Shown here: positions 56,335 to 64,000 of the stretch, one piece after another
Position numbering within the stretch: the stretch's first letter is position 1
Layout: each line of letters opens with the position of its first letter
Source of the DNA: Natribaculum luteum
GTDB taxonomy: Archaea; Halobacteriota; Halobacteria; Halobacteriales; Natrialbaceae
Assembly (NCBI RefSeq): GCF_023008545.1
Contig: NZ_CP095397.1
Span: 3,213,199-3,277,198, forward strand
DNA length: 64,000 bases
Direction: 5' to 3'
Notes under the pieces: generated by a model
What the model saw: the letters and a program-made list of their open reading frames with translations, nothing else
Told to the model about the DNA's origin: nothing
The model's database searches: none
Position numbers and translations under genes: made by a program

Positions 56335-58148
56335 TGTGCGGTATCATCGGCCACGTTGGCGACAGTGACGCGATAGACACGCTCATCACCGGACTCGAGA
56401 ACCTCGAGTATCGCGGCTACGACTCCGCCGGCGTCGCCGTCCAGAACGGCTCCGGAATCGCGATACAGAAACGCTCCGGACGGGTCTCGGAACTGAAAGA
56501 GTCGATCGAGGACAGACCGCTCAAGGGGCGGGTCGGGATCGGGCACACCCGCTGGAGCACGCACGGCCCGCCGACCGACGAGAACGCCCACCCACACACG
56601 AACTCGACTACGGACGTCGCCGTCGTCCACAACGGGATCATCGAGAACTACGCCGAACTCAAGGCACGTCTCGAACGGAAGGGCCACGAGTTCACCAGCG
56701 ACACCGACACCGAAGTGATCCCGCATCTCATCCAGCAGTACCTCGACGAGGGCGTCGAGAACGAGACCGCCTTCCGGCGAGCGATCGACGAACTCGAGGG
56801 GAGTTACGCCGTCGCAGTGATGGTGTCGGGCGAACACGCCCTCTACGCCGCTCGGCGGGGGTCGCCGCTGGTCGTCGGCGTGGAAGACGACGAGTTCTTC
56901 CTGGCCAGCGACGTCCCTGCGTTCCTCGAGTACACCGACGAGGTGGTCTATCTCGAGGACGGTGACGTCGCGATCGTCCGTCCAGACGGCGTCGAGTTCA
57001 CGGACCTCGGCGGCAACCCGGTGAGTCGGGACCTGGAGACGGTCAACTGGGACCCCGAACAGACCGGCAAGGGCGAGTACGACCACTTCATGCTCAAGGA
57101 AATTTTCGAACAGCCGACCTCGCTCGCCCAGGCCATCGAGGGACGAACCGACCCGGAGACGGAGGCGGTCCACCTCGAGGGGTTCGGCCCTGGGACGTTC
57201 GACGGCGTCGAGACCGTCCAGTTGATCGCCTGTGGCACCTCGTATCACGCCGCCCTCTACGGCTCGCTCGTGTTGAACCAGGCCGGCATCCCCTCGCGAG
57301 CGCTGCTGGCGAACGAGTACAGTGTCTGTGCCCCGCCGGTCGACGAGGAGACGCTGGTCGTCGCGGTCAGCCAGAGCGGCGAGACCGCCGACACGCTCTC
57401 TGCGCTCCGGGAAGCGACGGCCGAGGGTGCACAGACGTTGACAGTCACGAACGTCATGGGTTCGACGGCGGCCCGTGAGGCCGACGACTCGCTGCTCATC
57501 CGCGCCGGACCGGAGATCGGCGTCGCCGCGACGAAGACGTTCTCCTCGCAGGCGGTCGTCCTCGAACTGCTCGCACACCGTCTCACGTGTGACGTGCTCG
57601 GCACCTCGCCGTTCGATCTCGAGTCGTTCCTGCCGGAACTCGATCGGCTCCCCGGCCGACTCGAGGGGCTCCTCGAGTCCACCGACGCGAGAGCGATCGC
57701 CCGGCGATACCAGGGGAGTCAGTCGTACTTCTTCATCGGCCGCGGACTCGGCTACCCGGTCGCACTCGAGGGCGCGCTGAAGTTCAAGGAGATCACCTAC
57801 GAGCACGCCGAGGGCTTCGCCTCGGGCGAACTCAAACACGGCCCGCTCGCGCTCGTGACGCCGGAGACGCCGGTGTTCGCGGTGTTCACCGGACAGGAGG
57901 ACGAGAAGACGCTGAAAAACGCAGAGGAAGCCCAGACCCGGGGTGCGCCCGTCGTCGCCGTCTGTCCGGACGACCACAGGGCGACCGAGGTCGCCGACGC
58001 CCACCTCGAGATTCCCCCGACCAATCCCGAACTCGCCGGACTGCTCGCGAACGTCCAGCTCCAGCTCGTCTCGTATCACGCGGCCGACCTGCTCGGACGG
58101 CCGATCGACAAGCCGCGGAACCTGGCGAAAAGCGTCACCGTCGAGTAG
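56334..58148 (+). CDS. glmS: glutamine-fructose-6-phosphate aminotransferase (isomerizing)
   Basis: 604 residues. It makes glucosamine-6-phosphate from fructose-6-phosphate and glutamine, the first step to UDP-GlcNAc. The ATG at 56334 places the glutaminase nucleophile at Cys2 (MCGIIGHVG). Glutaminase domain to about 225 (GIGHTRWSTHG, GIIENYAELK), then two SIS domains (IACGTSYHAALYG, AVSQSGETADT) and the C-terminal RNLAKSVTVE. Frames opening earlier would bury the catalytic Cys and are rejected. It converges on the glmU-like gene 52 bp away. Confidence 0.96.
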   Translation: MCGIIGHVGDSDAIDTLITGLENLEYRGYDSAGVAVQNGSGIAIQKRSGRVSELKESIEDRPLKGRVGIGHTRWSTHGPPTDENAHPHTNSTTDVAVVHNGIIENYAELKARLERKGHEFTSDTDTEVIPHLIQQYLDEGVENETAFRRAIDELEGSYAVAVMVSGEHALYAARRGSPLVVGVEDDEFFLASDVPAFLEYTDEVVYLEDGDVAIVRPDGVEFTDLGGNPVSRDLETVNWDPEQTGKGEYDHFMLKEIFEQPTSLAQAIEGRTDPETEAVHLEGFGPGTFDGVETVQLIACGTSYHAALYGSLVLNQAGIPSRALLANEYSVCAPPVDEETLVVAVSQSGETADTLSALREATAEGAQTLTVTNVMGSTAAREADDSLLIRAGPEIGVAATKTFSSQAVVLELLAHRLTCDVLGTSPFDLESFLPELDRLPGRLEGLLESTDARAIARRYQGSQSYFFIGRGLGYPVALEGALKFKEITYEHAEGFASGELKHGPLALVTPETPVFAVFTGQEDEKTLKNAEEAQTRGAPVVAVCPDDHRATEVADAHLEIPPTNPELAGLLANVQLQLVSYHAADLLGRPIDKPRNLAKSVTVE

Positions 58149-58200
58149 CCGGCTCCGTCGGCTTTTGCGTTCGTTCTGCTCGCCGTCCAGCCCGGACCCG

Positions 58201-59382
58201 TCAGCGGTCCCGGTCGACCGTCTCGCCGGGTCGCGTCCGGGCGTCGGCCTCGAGTTTCAGCCCCGGCGTCAGGCTCGTGTTGATCCCCGTCTTGACGCCG
58301 TCGCCGGCGACGACGCCGAACTTGCGCCGGCCGGTCGAGACTCGCTCGCCTTTGACGGTGAACTTCACGCTCGCATCGTCGTGACGGAGGTTCGCGACGG
58401 TCGTCCCCGCGCCGAAGTTGACGTCTCGACCGAGGACGCTGTCGCCCACGTACGAGAGGTGGCTGACGGTCGCACCCGGCGAGAGGACGCTGTTTTTCAC
58501 CTCGACCGCGTGGCCGACCTTCGCCCCCTCGTCGATCAGGGTCGCACTCCGAACGTAGGCGTTCGGCCCGACGGTCGCACCCGAGCGGATCAGTGCCGGC
58601 CCCTCGATCACGACGCCCGATCGCACCGTCGCGCCCTCCTCGACGACGACGTCGCCCTCGAGGGTCGCCTCGTCGCTGACGTCGCCGTCGATGCGGCGCT
58701 CGAGGTCGCCGAGTTTCCACTCGTTGGCCTCGAGCAACTCCCACGGTCGGCCGACGTCGAGCCAGCGCTCGAGCGTGATCGGCGTGACGGCGTACTGGTC
58801 GATCACTTTCGCGAGGACGTCGGTGATCTCGTGTTCGCCGCGTTCGCTCTGGGGAACCTCGAGCCACTCGCGAGCGCGTTCGGGGAAGGCGTACGCGCCG
58901 GCGTTGGCGAGGTTCGTCGGCGGGTCGGCAGGTTTCTCGACGATGTCCGTGACGGTGCCGTCGGTAGTGCTGAGGACGCCGTAATTGCTCGGGTCGTCGA
59001 CCTCGATCGCGCAGACGGCCGGCGCTTCCTCGAAGAGCCGGGCGATCGCGTCAGGATCGTAGAGGTTGTCTCCGTTGAGCACCGCGAAGGGGCCGTCGAG
59101 GCGGCCGCTCGCGGCGTTGACCGCGTGTGCCGTCCCGGCCTGTTCGTCCTGGACGGCGTAGCTGATCGGGACGTCCCGGTACGTCTCACCGAAGTACTCC
59201 CGGACGGTCGCTGCCTCGTACCCGATCACGAGGACGATCTCGTCTGCACCGGCGTCGATCGCCGCGTCGACAGTGTGTGCGACGAGCGGTCGATCGGCGA
59301 CGGGAAGCATCGGCTTCGGAAGAGACGCAGACAGCGGTCGGATACGCGTCCCTTCGCCTGCTGCGAGAACCACGGCTTTCAT
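58201..59382 (-). CDS. glmU: bifunctional sugar-1-phosphate nucleotidylyltransferase/acetyltransferase (GlmU-like)
   Basis: 393 residues. The N-terminal nucleotidyltransferase half has LAAGEGTRIRPLSASLPKPMLPVADRPL and LNGDNLYD. The C-terminal half, from about 245, is a left-handed beta-helix with hexapeptide repeats (VVIEGPALIRSGATVGPNAYVRSATLIDEG) and NFGAGTTVANLRHD. The archaeal type acetylates glucosamine-1-phosphate and forms UDP-GlcNAc; dTDP-glucose synthesis is the alternative. GlmS and GlmM encoded either side favour the GlmU role. Confidence 0.92.
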   Translation of the reverse strand: MKAVVLAAGEGTRIRPLSASLPKPMLPVADRPLVAHTVDAAIDAGADEIVLVIGYEAATVREYFGETYRDVPISYAVQDEQAGTAHAVNAASGRLDGPFAVLNGDNLYDPDAIARLFEEAPAVCAIEVDDPSNYGVLSTTDGTVTDIVEKPADPPTNLANAGAYAFPERAREWLEVPQSERGEHEITDVLAKVIDQYAVTPITLERWLDVGRPWELLEANEWKLGDLERRIDGDVSDEATLEGDVVVEEGATVRSGVVIEGPALIRSGATVGPNAYVRSATLIDEGAKVGHAVEVKNSVLSPGATVSHLSYVGDSVLGRDVNFGAGTTVANLRHDDASVKFTVKGERVSTGRRKFGVVAGDGVKTGINTSLTPGLKLEADARTRPGETVDRDR

Positions 59383-59781
59383 CGATACTTCACAGTAGCG
59401 AAACCCCGTGGATAAATATACGGATGATAATGTCGTTCGACCCCGTGTTCGCGTTCCGTACCCGAGTCGTGTTCGTGATTGACCGCTGCTCGCTCGGCTC
59501 GAGCCACTCGCGTTCGATTCCTCCTGGAGCGGACGGTCGTCCCGTTCGTCTGCGTCCGGAACCGAGTACGGGCGAACTGTCGCCGCCTCGATCGCGACAC
59601 GCCGTCTAAACGAATCGTTACGCTACGGAAATCGTGAATTTCTACCGGACGTGACTGTGGTAGCTGTTGCCTTGTGAGTGAGGACACATGCTCGAGCACG
59701 ATCACAGAACAGCGTTTTTCACTTTCGCGTTCGGCGTTATGCAGTCTATAGTAAATAGTGTTCTATCGCAACCAGTTGACG
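59383..59781. promoter_or_regulatory. divergent intergenic region upstream of glmU and the DUF7563 gene
   Basis: 399 bases without a convincing gene. The glmU promoter should lie next to 59383; an AT-rich stretch GATAAATATACGG is at 59411-59423, about 30 bases above the glmU start. At the other end CTATAGTAAA (59751-59760) lies about 26 bases above the DUF7563 start. The middle shows nothing recognisable. Confidence 0.5.
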
Positions 59782-59991
59782 ATGTCGACGGAATCATCCG
59801 ACACGAAGTGGACGCCGATGACGTCCCGTTCCCAGACGACCGCCCCTCGCTGTGTCAACTGCGGCCATCAGGTCACCCGACAGTTCGCCCGCGTCTTCGG
59901 CGACAATCGCGACGTCGTCCACGCCTGTCCCGAGTGTTCGACCTACCGCGAGATGAAGACGTCCGACTACATCCCCGAGGAAGTCCGCTAG
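59782..59991 (+). CDS. DUF7563 zinc-ribbon protein
   Basis: 69 residues. CVNCGHQVTRQFARVFGDN and HACPECSTYREM provide two CxxC pairs, as in haloarchaeal DUF7563 single-zinc proteins. The ATG at 59782 is preferred as it lies about 26 bases below a TATA-like CTATAGTAAA; a further ATG at 59818 is possible. Function unknown. Confidence 0.75.
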   Translation: MSTESSDTKWTPMTSRSQTTAPRCVNCGHQVTRQFARVFGDNRDVVHACPECSTYREMKTSDYIPEEVR

Positions 59992-60083
59992 ACGCGGACT
60001 CTCGTCGACCACTTCTTCTCTTTCTGCCGGCGGTTCGCCAGGCGACAGGCGTCGAGTCGCGATCGGTGTACTGTCCAGTCGTC

Positions 60084-61397
60084 TCACGTCGCGTCGGTGA
60101 CGATCTCCGTCGCGTCGGCGTACAGTTGTTCGGTCCGGCCTTCGTCGCGGGCCTCCGCCGTGATCCGTACGAGCGGCTGGGTCCCGCTCTTTCGAACGAG
60201 GAACCAGCCGTCGCCGGCGTCGACGCGGACGCCGTCCAAGGTGTCGACGTCGTCGTATCGGTCCGCCACGGCCTCGCGAACCCGATCCATGACGGCGTCC
60301 TTGTCCGCGACCTCGACCGAGTTACGTCGGATCGGGTACGTCTCGACGCTCGCGGCGAGTTCCGAGAGCGGACCGCGGTCGGCGACCAGTTCGACGAGTT
60401 TACACGCCGCGAGCGGTCCGTCGGGACAGAGCGTCTCGTCCGGCCAGATCCACGCGCCGCTGGGTTCGCCGCCAAAGACGACGTCGTCGTCGGTGGCGCG
60501 TTCGGCGACGTAGACGTCGCCGACTCGAGTTCTGGTCAGCGACGCGCCCACCTCTGCCAGTGCGTCGTCGACGGCGAGACTCGTGTCGACGGGCGCAGCG
60601 ACTCGATCGCCGTCGTCCGCGGCGTTTCGCGCGAACAGCGCCAGCAGGACGTCTTTCGGGACGAACGTGCCGGTCTCGTCGACGGCCATCATCCGGTCCG
60701 CGTCGCCGTCGTGAGCGATCCCCACCGCCGCGTCGGTGCTCTCGAGGACGGTCGCGAGCGTCTCGAGCGTCTCCTCGTTCGGTTCGCTCGGCCGGCCGGG
60801 AAAACTCCCGTCTTGCTGGCCGTTTAACGTCTTGACTTCACAGCCGAGATCGTGCAGCACACGCGCGGTGACCCCGCCTGCACCGTTGCCGACGTCGACG
60901 ACGACGCTCGGCGGGTCGTCGATCGACACCGCCTCCCGCAACGCCGTCGCGTGGTGGTCGATCGCACCCTCGCGGCGGTGGCGCGAGCCGAGGCCGTCCC
61001 AGGGTTGCAGGTCGTAGTCGTCGCTCTGTACGCGTTCCGTGATCGCCGCTCGTCGGTCGGGGCCGAACGCCTTTCCGGAGGGCGTCCAGAGTTTGATCCC
61101 GTTGTCCGTCGCGGGGTTGTGCGACGCCGTCACCACGACGCCGGCGTCGGCCTCGAACCGCCCGACGGCACGGGCGATCGTCGGCGTCGACGCGACGCCG
61201 ATTTCGAGGACGTCCGCTCCACACTCTCGTAGCCCCGCGGTCAGTGCGTCGAGTAACACGACGCCACTCTCGCGGACGTCGCGGCCGACGACGACCCGGT
61301 CGTACCCGTCCGAGGCGACGGCACGGCCGACAGACAGCGCGAGTTCGGCAGTTACATCCCTCCCCACCGCACCACGGATGCCACTCGTTCCAAACAT
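60084..61397 (-). CDS. glmM: phosphoglucosamine mutase
   Basis: 437 residues of the alpha-D-phosphohexomutase family: FGTSGIRGAVG start, phosphoserine loop VVTASHNPATDNGIKLW with Ser92, metal loop GIAHDGDADRMMAVDE and sugar loop FGGEPSGAWIWPD, then the phosphate loop VRKSGTQPLVRITAEA. It interconverts glucosamine-6-phosphate and glucosamine-1-phosphate. The GEPSG sugar loop and the glmS/glmU neighbours favour glucosamine over other hexoses. Not in one operon with glmU, being separated by the plus-strand DUF7563 gene. Confidence 0.93.
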   Translation of the reverse strand: MFGTSGIRGAVGRDVTAELALSVGRAVASDGYDRVVVGRDVRESGVVLLDALTAGLRECGADVLEIGVASTPTIARAVGRFEADAGVVVTASHNPATDNGIKLWTPSGKAFGPDRRAAITERVQSDDYDLQPWDGLGSRHRREGAIDHHATALREAVSIDDPPSVVVDVGNGAGGVTARVLHDLGCEVKTLNGQQDGSFPGRPSEPNEETLETLATVLESTDAAVGIAHDGDADRMMAVDETGTFVPKDVLLALFARNAADDGDRVAAPVDTSLAVDDALAEVGASLTRTRVGDVYVAERATDDDVVFGGEPSGAWIWPDETLCPDGPLAACKLVELVADRGPLSELAASVETYPIRRNSVEVADKDAVMDRVREAVADRYDDVDTLDGVRVDAGDGWFLVRKSGTQPLVRITAEARDEGRTEQLYADATEIVTDAT

Positions 61398-61599
61398 ACA
61401 CTAGCGTGTTACGAGAGAGACGGTTATTATGTCTGTATTAAACGTCGATCACTGCCGATTCACGCCGTTCGAGCGAGCGATGCGAGACGACCCCGTCGAT
61501 CGGACGACCGATCGAACCGATTTTCGTCGAATCGGCGGTTTCGACCTCGATCGCGGGAGAGACGGCGGATCTCGAGACTGTCGTTTCCGCCAATGTAAC

Positions 61600-61612
61600 G
61601 AGTTAATAACTC
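61600..61612. promoter_or_regulatory. palindromic operator candidate and TATA upstream of a PadR-like gene
   Basis: GAGTTA-A-TAACTC is a perfect 13-bp palindrome immediately before CCTATATTTC, a TATA-like element whose predicted start near 61642 leaves a leader containing the strong Shine-Dalgarno GGAGGTGA (61663-61670). Position suits a regulator of the downstream two-gene unit, possibly autoregulation. Confidence 0.5.
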
Positions 61613-61674
61613 CCTATATTTCTAAACGGTCTGTGACGTACTTATATGGTCCCCTCGACACCGGAGGTGAAGAG

Positions 61675-61977
61675 ATGCCAGTACACGATCTGACCGGCTT
61701 CCAGCGCGATCTGCTGTTCGTCATCGCCGGGCTCGAGTCGCCGAACGGCCAGGAGATCAAGACGGAACTCGAAAACTCACAGGAGCGGGAGATACTCCAC
61801 GGCCGCCTGTACGCGAACCTCGACACGCTCGTCGAAGACGACTACGTCGAGAAAGGAGAGGAAGACGGCCGCACGAACCAGTATACGATCACCGAACGGG
61901 GCAAAGAAGCGATCGCCACCAGGTACGACTGGCAGACGGAGTACGTCAGGCCGAATACGCACCCTGCGAAGCTCTAG
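61675..61977 (+). CDS. PadR-like winged-helix regulator
   Basis: 100 residues: LTGFQRDLLFVIAGLESPNGQEIKTELENS, then REILHGRLYANLDTLVEDDYVEKGEEDGRTNQYTITERGKEAI, the HTH and wing of haloarchaeal PadR-like proteins. The ATG at 61675 follows a strong Shine-Dalgarno (GGAGGTGA), unusual in haloarchaea, and decides the start against the longer frame from 61429. Six bases separate it from the next regulator gene. Confidence 0.87.
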   Translation: MPVHDLTGFQRDLLFVIAGLESPNGQEIKTELENSQEREILHGRLYANLDTLVEDDYVEKGEEDGRTNQYTITERGKEAIATRYDWQTEYVRPNTHPAKL

Positions 61978-61983
61978 CCCACC

Positions 61984-62247
61984 ATGCACGCGACAGACCA
62001 GCAGTCGGACGCGACCACGGCACCCGAGACGGACGTCGGCGTCGACGACCTCTCGCCGAGTGCAAAACTCGTCTACAAGGTCCTCGAGTACGAGGGGCCG
62101 ATGACCCAGGAGGAGATCGCCGCCGAATCGCGGCTCTGTCCCCGGACCGTCAGGTACGCACTCGGAAAACTCGAGCACCACGGAACGGTGACCAGTCGCG
62201 TCAACCTCGAGGACGCACGACAGTCGATCTACCGACTCGTCGACTGA
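61984..62247 (+). CDS. small winged-helix regulator (MarR-like)
   Basis: 87 residues. After an acidic N-terminus, LSPSAKLVYKVLEYEGPMTQEEIAAESRLCPRTVRYALGKLEHHGTVTSR is a winged helix-turn-helix with the recognition helix at about 50-62. It is transcribed with the PadR-like gene (6-bp gap). Targets unknown. Confidence 0.85.
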   Translation: MHATDQQSDATTAPETDVGVDDLSPSAKLVYKVLEYEGPMTQEEIAAESRLCPRTVRYALGKLEHHGTVTSRVNLEDARQSIYRLVD

Positions 62248-62353
62248 TACGGTCTGCTGTGGCTGTTTTCCAGGGTGACCGCCAGACGGCTCGCGGTTAC
62301 TCTCGAACTGACGTACAGCGGTCCGTCTGCCGACCGGTGGCCACCGTCGCCGT

Positions 62354-63364
62354 TCACCGGACTTTCCGATACTGATCGATGAGTACGTCGAGCCCGAACG
62401 CACCGGACGTGATCGTGTAGTGGGTCTCGAGGCGAGGGTTGAACTTCGCCTTGTAGCGGTTGATGCTCGGGACGCCCGCGCCGACGAGGTCGTAACGCTC
62501 GAGGCCGTCGCGGAGGCCATCGCGCATGACGTGCCAGTCGAGCAAATCGTTGATCGAGAGGTCGACGTCGGCGTCGGGCTTGACGCCACCCTGCCACCGG
62601 TACCGGGTCGTGTCCGACTCGACGACCAGAATGCCCCCGACGAACTCGCCGTCGACGCGGCAGGTGTACGGTCGGATCGCCCCCTCGGGAAGCGTCTCGT
62701 ACATTCTGCGGGCGAACGCCGTCGACAGCTGGAACGGTCGATCCTGGTTCTCGTAGCGCGCTCGCACCTGGTCGACGATCCGTTCGACGTCGTCGCCGTC
62801 ACCCTCGGCGACGACGTAGTCCGCTTCGCTCGCGTTGCGAACGTTGCTCCGGGCGTCGCTGCTGAACCGGTTTAGCAACTCCTCCTCGGACCCCTCGAGG
62901 TCGACGACGTAGGTGTATCCGGGCGTGACCTCGTAGTCGTTCCAGGTGAACGGCCGCACGTCGTCGAACTCGGCGGCGACGAACTTGGTGTAGTGTGGTG
63001 ACAGCTCCGTCTCGACCCACTCGAGACAGCCCTCGACGAACTGGCGAGTGCGACGGTCGGCCTTTCGTTGCTTGAGTTTCTCGACGTTCACCATCGTGGG
63101 ACCGAGGTAGACGGACCACGAGTACGGGGCAGGCGAGAACGCCCCGACGATCGGTCCCTTCCGGTACTCGAAGATCGGGAAGAGACCGGCGACCTCCTGT
63201 CCTTTGAACCCGGCGAGCAGGTGTGGCGTCGTGCCGGTGTCTTCGGCCTGCAACTCGAGTGCGGCCGCTCGATAGAAGGGGTTCGTGTGTCGGCCTCGTT
63301 CGACGTAGCGATCCCACTCGTCCTCGTCTGCGTGGCGGTCGAGTTCGGTGACGTCGATCCCCAT
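62354..63364 (-). CDS. FemAB/GNAT-like transferase, second copy
   Basis: 336 residues, the same length as the product of 13393 and with the same ordered motifs: AGFKGQEVAGLFPIFEYRKG, LKQRKADRRTRQFVEGCLEW, VVDLEGSEEELLNRFSSDARSNVRNA, VGGILVVESDTTRYRWQGG and NDLLDWHVMRDGLRDGLERYDLVGAG. Probably a transferase acting on surface glycan or lipid precursors. The ATG at 63364 is one base after the TAA of the upstream phosphatase-superfamily gene, so the two are co-translated. Confidence 0.82.
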   Translation of the reverse strand: MGIDVTELDRHADEDEWDRYVERGRHTNPFYRAAALELQAEDTGTTPHLLAGFKGQEVAGLFPIFEYRKGPIVGAFSPAPYSWSVYLGPTMVNVEKLKQRKADRRTRQFVEGCLEWVETELSPHYTKFVAAEFDDVRPFTWNDYEVTPGYTYVVDLEGSEEELLNRFSSDARSNVRNASEADYVVAEGDGDDVERIVDQVRARYENQDRPFQLSTAFARRMYETLPEGAIRPYTCRVDGEFVGGILVVESDTTRYRWQGGVKPDADVDLSINDLLDWHVMRDGLRDGLERYDLVGAGVPSINRYKAKFNPRLETHYTITSGAFGLDVLIDQYRKVR

Positions 63365-63365
63365 G

Positions 63366-64000
63366 TTAGAGATAACCCAGATCCGAGAGCCGATCTTCGA
63401 CGCCGGCGTCGTCGGTCGCCGTGATCGGTTCGGGATCGTACGCGGGATACTGGCGTCTCTCGCTCGGTGCGACGATCGGGAGTTCCTCGCCGTCCATCGC
63501 CTCGTCGACCGGAACGTCGAACAGGGCACAGATCGTCGGCGCGACGTCGAAGATCGTCGCACCCGAGAGCGACGCGCTCTCGTCGACGTCCGTGCCGGCG
63601 GCGGCGACGACGCCCATGCGTTTGTGGTTCCACGGTTCGACCGGATCGCCGAACCGCTCCCCGGTCAGTTCCGCGACGATCGCGTTGTCGAACGCCGCCG
63701 GAACCGTCACCACGTCGGGCGCGCGCTCTACCTCCTGCCCCTCGAAGTATCGTTCCCGGGGCTCGACCGCGTCGAACATTGGATCGCCTTCCGGCGTCCG
63801 AACGGCCGAGAGTTCCTCGATGAGTTCCGACCGGAACGCCTCGTACTCGTCTTCGGACACCTGCCCGTTCGGCTCTCGTCCCTCGAGGTTGATGCGGACG
63901 CCGAGTTCGCTCTTCGAACGGACGTACGCCGTCGATTCGGGGAAGTCCACCTGCTCGCTGCCCGCTCGGATCACGTCGTTCGGGACGCGTCGCCCGATCG
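63366..64000 (-). CDS. alkaline phosphatase superfamily protein (N-terminus beyond window)
   Basis: The last 210 or so residues of a phosphatase-superfamily enzyme; the frame stays open to the window edge. The block VDFPESTAYVRSKSELGVRINLEGREPNG and the C-terminal DRLSDLGYL match the proteins of 14495 and 7365. ATIFDVAPTICALFDVPVDEAMDG is the usual C-terminal sulfatase-like segment. It is directly upstream of and coupled to the FemAB-like gene, repeating the pairing seen at 13.4-16.1 kb. Confidence 0.88.
   Translation of the reverse strand, partial: IGRRVPNDVIRAGSEQVDFPESTAYVRSKSELGVRINLEGREPNGQVSEDEYEAFRSELIEELSAVRTPEGDPMFDAVEPRERYFEGQEVERAPDVVTVPAAFDNAIVAELTGERFGDPVEPWNHKRMGVVAAAGTDVDESASLSGATIFDVAPTICALFDVPVDEAMDGEELPIVAPSERRQYPAYDPEPITATDDAGVEDRLSDLGYL

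Noticed and set aside
56100..58079. A 659-codon minus-strand frame over glmS
   Set aside because: Antisense shadow of glmS with unnatural composition and no motif.
1..64000. CRISPR array, rRNA or replication origin
   Set aside because: No regularly spaced repeats, no rRNA-like sequence and no Orc1/Cdc6 gene or repeated origin boxes were seen in the window.

Overview
The window is haloarchaeal chromosome (class Halobacteria). The predicted proteins are strongly acidic, most genes are GC-rich, and many secreted proteins carry twin-arginine signals, often with a lipobox Cys. Several start codons sit about 25 bases below a TATA box, as in leaderless archaeal transcripts. Families restricted to haloarchaea recur: bacterio-opsin-activator (BAT/HTH-10) regulators and DUF1616, DUF5305, DUF5518, DUF5786, DUF5805, DUF7350, DUF7504 and DUF7563 proteins. 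Genus cannot be fixed from the sequence alone.

Layout. 1-9.3 kb is a relatively AT-rich accessory stretch: a truncated beta-helix protein, a decayed IS6-type transposase, a sulfatase-like protein, an ISH3-like element nested inside an older transposase remnant, a polysaccharide flippase and an alkaline-phosphatase-superfamily enzyme. 9.3-16.1 kb holds a large membrane protein, DUF1616, a YdjM-type membrane protein, and a FemAB-like transferase next to a second phosphatase-superfamily gene. A second FemAB/phosphatase pair closes the window (62.35-64 kb). Together these look like surface-glycan or exopolysaccharide genes. 16.4-21.0 kb has a tyrosine recombinase with its DUF5805 partner, about 1.2 kb without genes, and a 2-kb insertion sequence.

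21.2-29.3 kb encodes histidine degradation (hutU-hutG-hutI-hutH, minus strand) beside a BAT-type regulator. 29.8-34.1 kb holds small proteins, a zinc protease, a PhiH1-type repressor with a likely operator, and trehalose synthesis (otsA-otsB).

34.2-50.0 kb is the most distinctive part, a metal-handling and extracytoplasmic-maturation region. An operon encodes a DUF1102-NosL fusion, a NosL lipoprotein, an S26 signal peptidase and DUF5305. Beside it are two more NosL lipoproteins, a NosD with a NosL-like N-terminus, a P19/Tp34-like DUF7350 lipoprotein, a polytopic membrane protein, and Sco1, TlpA-like and CcdA proteins. No NosZ is present. An 18-bp box ending in ACCAGA lies just upstream of a TATA-like element before five of these genes and is proposed as a shared regulatory site. 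A 110-bp near-palindrome at 44499-44608 may be a miniature element or a structured RNA.

50.3-55.8 kb carries two more HTH-10 regulators, a DUF7504 protein and small conserved proteins. 56.3-61.4 kb has the UDP-GlcNAc pathway (glmS, glmU-like, glmM), which could feed the glycan genes. 61.7-62.2 kb has two small winged-helix regulators in tandem.
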